Source: Acidimicrobiia bacterium
Lineage (GTDB): Bacteria > Actinomycetota > Acidimicrobiia > Acidimicrobiales > Aldehydirespiratoraceae
Direction of reading: 5' to 3'
DNA length: 64,000 bases
Assembly (NCBI GenBank): GCA_022821685.1
Contig: JAJEDD010000025.1
Coordinates: 81,757-145,756 of the forward strand
The stretch's first letter is position 1; every line of letters begins with the position of its first letter. The position numbers and the translations under genes were made by a program. This document shows positions 57,301 through 64,000 of this stretch, one piece after another. The notes beneath the pieces were generated by a model. It searched no databases, had not been told where the DNA came from, and saw only the letters and a list, made by a program, of their open reading frames with translations.

Positions 57301-59444
57301 AGCTAGTGAAGAAGCGGCGCTCGGGTTGGGCAGTGCTCGCCGCGGGCGCCATGGTCGCATCGCTCCTCGCGGCTGGGGCTGCCCCGGCTGCCGCGCTTGA
57401 TGAGGACTCGAAGCCCAATGCGGCGGCTGCGACGTCTGCGTGTGTGGGCGACGCCACCACCGATCAGATGTTCGATGACGTGTCTGAGGGGCACGCCTTC
57501 CGCGGCGACATCAACTGTTTGGCCTACTACGGGGTGACTATCGGCTACGGCGACGGCACCTTCAAGCCCAACGACGATGTGTCGCGCATGGAGATGGTGC
57601 TGTTCATGGAGCGCGCCGCCGCTGTCGCAGGCGCCGACGCCGAGGATGTCGTGGGCGACTTCGCCGATACCGGCTCGGATCCGGTGCACCGCGGCGACAT
57701 GGCGCTTCTCATCGCGAGGCTGCTCGCCGCGGCGACCACCAAGGAGTCGACCCCGAACGTCACGAACAACGCTGACGGCACGTTCGCGGTCAGCGGTGTG
57801 GCCGATAAGGATTGGGACTACTTCGCTGACTCCCGTCGCTCGCAGAACCGCGTGCATGACAGCGCGGCCAGCGCGCTGTATGAGCTGGGCGTGGCCAAGG
57901 GAACCGGTATGGGCTACTTCTCGCCGGCTTCCACGGTGAGCCGTGGTGCGATGGCTGCGTTCATCACTCGGGCGCTGGCTCACACCACTGCCCGTCCCGA
58001 GGGCGTGACCATCCAGTCGGACGGTCCCGGCGAGGTGGTCGTCTCGGTCCGTGACGCGAACTTCCATCCGGTGGCCAACGCAGTGGTCGATGTCTTCTCA
58101 GTGTCCGATGCCAGGATCGATGAGGCCTTCAACGAGGACGGCAGCTGCAACGGGCCACGCCTCAGAGGCGAGGGCGGCGACGGATCGCCGTGCGAGATCG
58201 GTGCGCTCGACGCTGTGACTGGTCTCAGCGGCGACTACGACCCCGGTACCATCGAAGGTGTCCAGCCCGGTGGCAGGACAGTGTTTGCTTGGACGGGAGA
58301 CTCCGGCGACAAGGTCGAGGACGGCGCCGAAGGGCTCGCCAGCATCAGCCTCACCGAGACGGCTCCACAGACGGCCGACTCTGCCAAGGTCACGACCGAT
58401 CCGGGGATCAAGCCGGGAGATGATATGGGCGTTGATCGGGTAGCCTTCGGCACCACCGTAACCGTGACCATCCAGTTGGTCGGCGGCGACGATGACGCGG
58501 ATGCTGTGCCGCCTGATGCCGGTTCGAGTTATAGCGTGTCGATACGTAGTGACTCCATGACGAATCAGGCATCGGACGACCTCGCTAGTGATCCGGCTGC
58601 TGTGACTGGCGGCTCGACGGTCGAGACGAAGACGGTCACCGTTGACGCCAGCGGTAAGGGCACCTTCGAGATCACGGCCGCTGATCCCGATCCCAACGAC
58701 GGGGACGATGATGCCGCCGCAACTGTCGATTACGTGACAGTCACCTATACCGTGACGGGAGGCACGGACGGGACCGACGCGGTTGACGATGCCATCTCGC
58801 ACACCACCTCGGGTGCGCAGACGATCAGGTTCTCGGATGCCGCGCCGGAGGTCAGGGGTGCTTCGGTAACGCCATCGGTGAAGTACCTCTCGGCACCCAC
58901 CAGCGGCTCCGCCAGCAACGTGGCCACCGTGAAGGTGTTCGATCAGTACGGCAACGGCGTGCGCGGTCATCGGGTGGTGCTGACGTCAGACTCGAATACG
59001 AGCACCTTCCCGGTTGCCCGCCGGACCGACTCCTCCGGCACTGTCCGGATCGGGTACAGCAAGACTGGCACCGGTGTGGTGGAGCAACTGACTGCCAACA
59101 CGCACGCGGATACCCCTGTGCCGATCCCGGGTGGAACGGCGATGTTCTACTGGGTGGCCACGCCGACGGCGGCAGGCGACGTGTCGGCTGCAGGACTCCG
59201 CGTGGCTGACGTGGAGAAGAACATTGTGGTCATCGGAGGCAGTACCTCAGAAGCACCGCAGTTGCTCGTCTACGACGACAACGACCAGTTCGTCATCGGT
59301 ACGGCAAACAGCACCATGGCAGACTTCGAGGCGGAACTCGCCAAGAAGGACACCGTCAAGGTCGCCAACACGGTCGCAGCGGCTGGGTACGATCCGACAG
59401 ATGCGAGCGTTGTCGCTAGGTTCACGCTGACGGTGAGTTCCTAA
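57294..59444 (+). CDS. SLH-domain secreted surface protein, paralogue 1
   Basis: 716-aa exported protein. The signal peptide SGWAVLAAGAMVASLLAAGA ends in APAAA. Two SLH-like segments follow: FDDVSEGHAFRGDINCLAYY with GVTIGYGDGTFKPNDDVSRM (about residues 55-110), and SALYELGVAKGTGMGYFSPA with VSRGAMAAFITRAL (about 195-225). The rest is Ig-like beta-sandwich repeats (VSVRDANFHPVANAVVDVFS; VFDQYGNGVRGHRVVLTSDS, an invasin-like type). It probably anchors to a cell-wall polymer. ATG 57294 gives a normal signal peptide; ATG 57243 is an alternative. It is paralogous to the next gene, and its 5' end is copied at the right window edge. Confidence 0.82.
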   Translation: MPQLVKKRRSGWAVLAAGAMVASLLAAGAAPAAALDEDSKPNAAAATSACVGDATTDQMFDDVSEGHAFRGDINCLAYYGVTIGYGDGTFKPNDDVSRMEMVLFMERAAAVAGADAEDVVGDFADTGSDPVHRGDMALLIARLLAAATTKESTPNVTNNADGTFAVSGVADKDWDYFADSRRSQNRVHDSAASALYELGVAKGTGMGYFSPASTVSRGAMAAFITRALAHTTARPEGVTIQSDGPGEVVVSVRDANFHPVANAVVDVFSVSDARIDEAFNEDGSCNGPRLRGEGGDGSPCEIGALDAVTGLSGDYDPGTIEGVQPGGRTVFAWTGDSGDKVEDGAEGLASISLTETAPQTADSAKVTTDPGIKPGDDMGVDRVAFGTTVTVTIQLVGGDDDADAVPPDAGSSYSVSIRSDSMTNQASDDLASDPAAVTGGSTVETKTVTVDASGKGTFEITAADPDPNDGDDDAAATVDYVTVTYTVTGGTDGTDAVDDAISHTTSGAQTIRFSDAAPEVRGASVTPSVKYLSAPTSGSASNVATVKVFDQYGNGVRGHRVVLTSDSNTSTFPVARRTDSSGTVRIGYSKTGTGVVEQLTANTHADTPVPIPGGTAMFYWVATPTAAGDVSAAGLRVADVEKNIVVIGGSTSEAPQLLVYDDNDQFVIGTANSTMADFEAELAKKDTVKVANTVAAAGYDPTDASVVARFTLTVSS

Positions 59445-59451
59445 CCCTTAA

Positions 59452-59554
59452 GGGCGGGAGAGGCTCCGGGCTGTCAAAGCCCGGGGGCCACCCCTCCTGC
59501 CCGATTCAACCACCAACCCCGAGGAGGCCCCGGCACTATCGCCGGGGCCTCCTC
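59452..59554 (+). terminator. Tandem terminator hairpins after SLH gene 1
   Basis: Hairpin CCGGGCT-GTCAA-AGCCCGG (59466-59484) inside a larger weak stem, then GAGGAGGCCCCGGC-ACTATC-GCCGGGGCCTCCTC (59521-59554, 14 perfect pairs). They separate the two SLH genes. Confidence 0.75.
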
Positions 59555-59658
59555 GCGTCTCCTCGCCAGTGACGCCACGTGATGCGCCCCTCGTGCAATC
59601 GCAGGCAGGCGGCTAGCCTGATCGCAGGTGTTCCAGCCACAAGCCAAGGAGGAACCCA

Positions 59659-61722
59659 ATGCCTCAGCCAGTGACGAAGCGGCGTTCGGGCATATCGATC
59701 CTTGCCGCGGGCGCGCTTGTCGCCTCGCTCGTCGCGGTTGGGGCGCGCCCGGCTGCCGCGGTCGAGACCGTTGCCGACCATGCGACCCCCGTGACCGCCT
59801 GCGTCGGTGACGCCACTGCGGACTGGATGTTCGATGATGTGTCCGCGGGGCACTTCTTCCGGGGTGCGATCAACTGCCTGGCCTACTACGGGGTGACCAT
59901 CGGCTACGGCGACGGTACCTTCCGGCCGAGCCGGGATGTGTCCCGGTTCGAGATGGTGCTGTTCATGGAACGGTCGGCCCGTGCCGCCGGGGCAGATCCC
60001 GCCACTGTCGTGGCCGACTTCGCCACGACGGGCTCCGACCCCGTGAACCGGGCCGACATGGCGCTGCTGATCGCCCGGCTGCTCGCCTCGGCGACCAGCA
60101 ACGACTCCCGCGTGAACATGGTGCTGGAATCCGACGGCACCTTCACCGTCGGCGGGACCGAACCCGACGACGCGTTCATCGACTCGCGCCAGAGCCAGCC
60201 CCTCACCAAGGACAGCGCGGCCAGCGCGCTGTTCGAGCTGGGTGTGGCGCAAGGCACCGGGGGCGGCAACTTCTCACCGGAGCTGTCGGTGACCCGCGGG
60301 GAGATGGCCGCGTTCATCACCCGCGCCCTGGCCCACACCACCGCCCGCCCCGAGGGCGTGTCGATCCAGCAGCACCTGCCCGGCGAGGTGACCGTGTCGG
60401 TCCGCAACGAGGTCTTCGCCCCGGTCGCCAACGCGAAGCTCGACATCTTCTCGATCCGCTCGCCGGATGCTCACCGGGCCTTCCGCAGCGACGGATCGTG
60501 CAGCTCCCTGGTGAACGACGAGTCGGGCAGCACATCCTGCGTGATCGACGTTCTCGACCCGGTGACAGGACCCGACGGGGACTTCACCATCGGTCTCGAT
60601 CCCACCGACGAGGAGAAGGTGACCGTGTGGGCCTGGACAGGAGCACTCGGGGACGCGGCCCGCAGCGGGGACGACAGGCTCGTCAGCGTCGAGGTGAGCA
60701 CTCAGGGCGTGGAGGCGACGGGCGCGAAGGTCAGCAACAGCCTGCCCGAGAATGCAACCCATGTCCGTTTCGGCACGACCGTCACCGTCACCGTCCAGCT
60801 GGTCGGCGTGAACGGGTTGCGAGCGGTTCCACCCGAGGACGGCGCCTCCTACACGATCAGGAAGGAGGCCTTCCGCAGCATCGATGCTCAGGCCGACCCC
60901 AGCAGCAGCCCCCTCCGGCAGAGGAGCACTGAGGTGGTCGAGGTGGACAGCACCGGCAAGATCGAGTTCATCCTCGACGGGGTCGATCCGGAATCCAACG
61001 ACACCGGAGACACCGTCCCCGACGAGATCCTGTGGCGCTACACCGTCACCCCGGTCGGCGACAGCCCCCAGTTCGACGAGCCAGTCGAGAACGTGCAGGT
61101 CGTCTTCACCGACGCCGATCCGGAGGCGACCACAATCGACCTGGCCACTCAGGTCAAGTACCTGCGGGCTGCGAGGTCGAGCACGCGGCCGGCCAACAAT
61201 GTGGCGGTCGCCACTGTCACCGATCAGTACGGCCGGCCATTCAAGGGCGCCAGGGTGGAGCTTCAGAGCACCCTTTCCGCGCTCTTCTCGTACTCCGGCC
61301 CCGTGGCCACAGGCTCGTCGGGGACAGCCCGGATTGGCTATCAGCACTCCGGTACCGGAGGCATTCGTGAGACCTTGACCGCCTCCGTCGCGGGCGTCAG
61401 CGACACCGTTGAGTTCCTGTGGGCCGTCGATCCTCCGGTCGGTTCCGAAGCGACAACTGGCGGCGGGACATATGAGGTGCTCGCGGCCGACCCCCAGCGC
61501 AACGAGGTCGTCGTCGATCTGGCCGCCGGTTTCGGGACCGCGACAGTGGTCGTCTACGACGGCAACGACCGGTTCCGTCTCGACGGCAGCATTGTGTCGC
61601 TGAGCGTCTTCGAGAGCGTGCTCGCCAACGAGTTGGACGGCGACAACATCCTGCTGCTCGGCTGGTCGTCACGAGACCCCGACAACCAAGCCGACCGCAC
61701 CGACTGGTTCCTCAACACATAA
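59659..61722 (+). CDS. SLH-domain secreted surface protein, paralogue 2
   Basis: 687-aa paralogue of the preceding gene. The signal peptide SGISILAAGALVASLVAVGA ends in RPAAA. SLH segments are FDDVSAGHFFRGAINCLAYY with GVTIGYGDGTFRPSRDVSRF, and SALFELGVAQGTGGGNFSPE with VTRGEMAAFITRAL. Ig-like regions follow (VSVRNEVFAPVANAKLDIFS; TVTDQYGRPFKGARVELQST). ATG 59659 follows AAGGAGGAACCCA. Strong hairpins separate it from paralogue 1, so each is probably transcribed alone. Confidence 0.82.
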   Translation: MPQPVTKRRSGISILAAGALVASLVAVGARPAAAVETVADHATPVTACVGDATADWMFDDVSAGHFFRGAINCLAYYGVTIGYGDGTFRPSRDVSRFEMVLFMERSARAAGADPATVVADFATTGSDPVNRADMALLIARLLASATSNDSRVNMVLESDGTFTVGGTEPDDAFIDSRQSQPLTKDSAASALFELGVAQGTGGGNFSPELSVTRGEMAAFITRALAHTTARPEGVSIQQHLPGEVTVSVRNEVFAPVANAKLDIFSIRSPDAHRAFRSDGSCSSLVNDESGSTSCVIDVLDPVTGPDGDFTIGLDPTDEEKVTVWAWTGALGDAARSGDDRLVSVEVSTQGVEATGAKVSNSLPENATHVRFGTTVTVTVQLVGVNGLRAVPPEDGASYTIRKEAFRSIDAQADPSSSPLRQRSTEVVEVDSTGKIEFILDGVDPESNDTGDTVPDEILWRYTVTPVGDSPQFDEPVENVQVVFTDADPEATTIDLATQVKYLRAARSSTRPANNVAVATVTDQYGRPFKGARVELQSTLSALFSYSGPVATGSSGTARIGYQHSGTGGIRETLTASVAGVSDTVEFLWAVDPPVGSEATTGGGTYEVLAADPQRNEVVVDLAAGFGTATVVVYDGNDRFRLDGSIVSLSVFESVLANELDGDNILLLGWSSRDPDNQADRTDWFLNT

Positions 61723-61772
61723 TCCCCCGCCCCCGAAAGCGTTCGCCAGTCGCCCACACCGGCACTGAAGGG

Positions 61773-61913
61773 GCGCGCAAATGGGGTGAGAGCCGGTCGC
61801 GTCGCAGCGGGGAACTTCCCGCTCTCGTTCGCTGCGCTCGCGGGCCGCTCGGGCCACGGCCTCGCCCGTGTGGGCCGAATTCGTTCGCCTATTCGCTCGG
61901 CCTCTTTTTGGAT
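61773..61913 (+). repeat. MITE-like interspersed repeat, copy H (near full length)
   Basis: Begins GGCGCGCAAATGGGGTGAGA, contains CTCGTTCGCTGCGCTCGCGG and GCCGCTCGGGCCACGGCCTC, and ends CGCTCGGCCTCTTTTT. The left end is close to copy B (GTGAGAGCCGGTCGCGTCGC in both). Confidence 0.7.
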
Positions 61914-61932
61914 GCGCAGCTGCGCCTAGACC

Positions 61933-62034
61933 GCGCGATGGGCATCGCATCAAGCTGCTCAACGTCGACGACGAGTTGACCCGAGAGGCTCTCGCCATCG
62001 ATGCCGCTCAACCTTGGCGGACTCGTTGTTGAGC
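61933..62034 (+). pseudogene. IS3-family transposase (OrfB) fragment
   Basis: The frame reads DGHRIKLLNVDDELTREALA then IDAAQ before a stop, matching the rve-core consensus of IS3-type transposases (LRLLTVVDEFTRECLAI). Only about 30 residues remain and no terminal repeats are seen. It directly follows a MITE-like repeat. Confidence 0.6.
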
Positions 62035-62286
62035 GGGGTCACGATCCCTCAACTGTTGCCGAGAGGGGGATGTGCAAGGGTCTATCGATCGGTCAGCATG
62101 TATCGCTTCCTCGGGACTGTTACGAGGCCTCTGATCGATGTACTTGGGCACCGTACCGCCAAGCGCCGGGGTCAGGCGGTAGCCGCCCAACTTGATGCCC
62201 GCACCGGCAAGTTGCCGCTCCACCCAGCGGCTGCGTTCAATCGCGGTTGGATCCACATGAGGATGGTCTTCGGCACTTCTGTCCAT
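62008..62286 (-). CDS. Small hypothetical protein, uncertain
   Basis: The frame from ATG 62286 gives 92 aa with a coding-like stretch RSRWVERQLAGAGIKLGGYR followed by LTPALGGTVPKYI; the C-terminal third looks random. It lies among an IS3 scrap and a decayed relE-like locus, so it may itself be a remnant. No family recognised. Confidence 0.3.
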   Translation of the reverse strand: MDRSAEDHPHVDPTAIERSRWVERQLAGAGIKLGGYRLTPALGGTVPKYIDQRPRNSPEEAIHADRSIDPCTSPSRQQLRDRDPAQQRVRQG

Positions 62287-62632
62287 GTGCCCAGAGTAGC
62301 CGTTCATCTCCCGTCAGCTTCGCGCATCCCTTGGGCCGAGGTCGCCAGCAAGGCTCCGCAGAGCGCTGTGGGTTCTGCGAGCGTCCGCGGGCACGCGCCC
62401 ACGCGCTTGGCGCTGCGCCGCCGGGGCCAACTCGACGCGATACCGGCGGACGGTCAGCCGTCGTCCTCAAGCAACTCGGAGAACAACGTCTCGAACTCCA
62501 CGCCACCTTGCAGAGCGAACTCCGCTCTGCCCGCTGCTGCTCACCGCGGTCGGTTTGAACCGAGCGCCCATAGTGGCTTGCCGCGGCCTCGAGCGCTCCG
62601 TGCAGGTCATCGTACACAGCCATGGAAGTCAT
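62237..62632 (-). pseudogene. Decayed RelBE-like toxin-antitoxin locus
   Basis: On the minus strand, pieces of a RelE-type toxin are spread over two frames. VRRYRVELAPAAQRQAR with SLAGDLGPRDAR ends at a stop in one, and KLTGDERLLW continues in the next. Intact RelE proteins read similarly through YRVELAPAAQRQ..ARKLTG. Upstream, MAVYDDLHGALEAAASHYGR and EFALQGGVEFETLFSELLED sit in different frames and may be a broken partner. No start codon is intact for the toxin. Confidence 0.5.
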
Positions 62633-62693
62633 CGTCGGCCTCCAGTGACCGGCACAGCGTGGCGGCGAGCGGGCGGCTCCGACTCGGGGGCGT

Positions 62694-63614
62694 TCAGGAC
62701 CGCTTCTCTGTCAGGATGATGCCCCAGGAGAAATCGTACCTGGTGGTCCGATCAGGGTCGCTGTCGGCGTCGTTGGGGGTGATGGTGTTGTCGGCCATGT
62801 AGGCGCTGACCCTGATCTGGCCGCTCGTGGGCAGGCGTCCGGGCACGTTCGCGATCTCGACATCGACTGTCCCTGACGCGGGTGCTTGCTGGAACAGCGC
62901 AGCTGCGGCCGGCAGTGTGGCACCCTCCAGCTTCAGGGTGTTGACCGCGTAGGTCTTCCACGCGCTGCTCGAGTTCTCCCGGTACTCGACCTGGATCAGT
63001 GTCACCGCCTCGAGGTCGGTGTCGGCATCCTGATTGTGGTCTGCTGCTGCCTTGGTGGCCTCCAGCGTGAACACGGCTTCGTATACGCCTGCGGGGAGGT
63101 TGAACGAGCGGGTCTGGTGTTGGGTGCCCCTGGTGGTGAACGTCCGCGGCGGCACCGTCGTGGGCGTCGGCTGGTTCCCGAACCCGGCGTTTGGGTCGGA
63201 CGTTGCGACGGACCCGCCCTCCAGCGCTCGAATCCGGTTCTCCAGAGCCCTGATCACGCTGTTGTGGTAGCGATGCAGGAACGTCACCGACTGGGCTCTG
63301 TTCACTACCGTCTCGGGGCAGAAGGACGTACCGTCGAGACATCCCACAGTGATACCGTTCTGAACCGCCCACTGCACCGAGTCGCGGGCGTAATGGTTGT
63401 CGGGCACGTCACGGAACGTGCCGATCCCCTGAGCGAGCGCCACCGCCGCCGCCGCCAACGCAACAACAGCCGCTACCACCCCAACAGCCAGCCGAGACCC
63501 GCGCCGCCCCCACACGCGCGGTCGCCACCTGCCTCGCCCGCGGCGACCGCCCCGACGGACACCCGAACCGTGCGCCCCGTACTCGCCCGAAGAAGGAGCC
63601 GCGATCATAGCCAT
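62694..63614 (-). CDS. Membrane-anchored single-SLH-domain protein
   Basis: 306-aa protein: a basic Gly/Arg-rich N-terminus (GVRRGGRRGRGRWRPRVWGR), one membrane helix (AVGVVAAVVALAAAAVALAQ), then an SLH domain GTFRDVPDNHYARDSVQWAV with QNGITVGCLDGTSFCPETVV. The C-terminal beta-rich domain (about residues 150-306, RSFNLPAGVYEAVFTLEATK) is unrecognised. ATG 63614 follows AAGGAGAGACT. It differs from the two larger SLH paralogues. Confidence 0.75.
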   Translation of the reverse strand: MAMIAAPSSGEYGAHGSGVRRGGRRGRGRWRPRVWGRRGSRLAVGVVAAVVALAAAAVALAQGIGTFRDVPDNHYARDSVQWAVQNGITVGCLDGTSFCPETVVNRAQSVTFLHRYHNSVIRALENRIRALEGGSVATSDPNAGFGNQPTPTTVPPRTFTTRGTQHQTRSFNLPAGVYEAVFTLEATKAAADHNQDADTDLEAVTLIQVEYRENSSSAWKTYAVNTLKLEGATLPAAAALFQQAPASGTVDVEIANVPGRLPTSGQIRVSAYMADNTITPNDADSDPDRTTRYDFSWGIILTEKRS

Positions 63615-63860
63615 AGTCTCTCCTTGGGTGCAGCCGAATTCGGCCGGGTGACAAGCTGTCGGACAGGCACCGGGCCGGCCACACCAAGAAAATGGGTGTC
63701 TGGCCGCGTTGCGCAACTCGTCATCGTGGAGCCAAGGATAGCTCTCAGGCCGCACCGGACCACCACAATCACCCTCACCCGCGGCCGCCGCGAACTCGGC
63801 CCATGTAGTCGTACCGCCTCAGAAACGAAAGAACGCGAGTCACAGCCTCGCTGCGATCGC

Positions 63861-64000
63861 ATCGAACATCTGATCGGTGGTGGCGTCGCCCACACAAAGC
63901 CGACGTTGCAGCCGCCGCATTGGGCTTCGAGTCCTCGTCGAGCGCGCCAGCCGGGCCGGCGCCGGCCGCGAGGAGCGATGCGACCATGGCGCCCGCGGCG
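63861..64000 (-). pseudogene. Inverted 5' fragment of an SLH surface-protein gene
   Basis: The minus strand matches the start of the SLH gene at 57340-57480: MVASLLAAGAGPAGALDEDS and KPNAAAATS are preserved, and ATCAGATGTTCGATG ends the match near 63861. A one-base insertion after TCGGCT shifts the frame, so the following CVGDATTDQMFD is out of phase. The homology continues off the right edge. It is a partial, frameshifted copy. Confidence 0.7.

Noticed and set aside
62014..62802. 262-codon plus-strand frame
   Set aside because: Low-complexity and antisense to better-supported minus-strand remnants and the SLH gene.

Overview
The window is a high-GC actinobacterial chromosome segment. Supporting evidence is a CrgA-type cell division protein, a dUMP-forming type dCTP deaminase, several luciferase-like (LLM, F420/FMN) oxidoreductases, frequent GTG starts and Thr/Pro-linker lipoproteins. 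SLH-domain surface proteins and the catabolic gene mix suggest an Acidimicrobiia-like lineage; this is inference, since no rRNA is present. I see no CRISPR array, rRNA operon, intact transposon or phage.

Layout. 1-5.4 kb: ETF alpha (open at the left edge), an LLM oxidoreductase, a lipoprotein and a divergent FtsH-like AAA+/zinc protease. 5.5-14.2 kb: an MFS transporter, LLM and SnoaL-like genes, then a leftward operon running acyl-CoA dehydrogenase, acyl-CoA ligase, DUF6282-type hydrolase, isopropylmalate-dehydrogenase-like enzyme and ornithine-cyclodeaminase-like enzyme. 14.4-16.9 kb: a lower-GC accessory patch with a TM2 protein, a toxin-antitoxin-like pair, a small winged-helix protein and a PD-(D/E)XK nuclease-like protein. 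17-23.2 kb: gamma-glutamyltransferase and an amidohydrolase/cupin/cupin/CDC48-like ATPase operon. 23.4-30.5 kb: an FAD oxidoreductase; a haem-oxygenase-like diiron protein with a 2Fe-2S ferredoxin and a Rieske protein; an alpha/beta hydrolase, a hydantoinase-like enzyme, an LLM enzyme and a CoxG-like protein. 30.5-36 kb: a Thr/Pro-linker lipoprotein and a three-subunit molybdenum hydroxylase. 36-43.7 kb: GNAT fusion, nucleoside salvage pair, MazEF, tRNA-Gly, YaaA, aminotransferase, Dcd and CrgA. 43.7-56.6 kb: membrane proteins, a degenerate thiolase, DoxX, DMT transporter, MsrA, D-aminoacylase-like enzyme, acetyl-CoA synthetase, HAD phosphatase, HtpX, YajQ, tRNA-Tyr, an acetyltransferase and an NYN ribonuclease. 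57-64 kb: two tandem SLH surface proteins, an IS3 scrap, a decayed relE-like locus, a third SLH protein and an inverted 5' fragment of the first SLH gene.

The most unusual signal is not a gene. At many same-strand gene junctions the spacer is filled by one to three micro-ORFs. Each begins like the downstream gene, often ends like the upstream gene, and is joined at both ends by 4-base NTGA stop/start overlaps. The units are visibly tandem copies of the stop/RBS/start junction (for example exact 35-bp spacing at 9289/9324/9359). This looks like repeated tandem duplication of overlapping gene junctions, possibly producing translational relays. Two dispersed repeat families are also present: a roughly 105-145 bp MITE-like element whose ends pair differently in different copies, and a roughly 54-bp palindrome that supplies both stop codons of one convergent gene pair.
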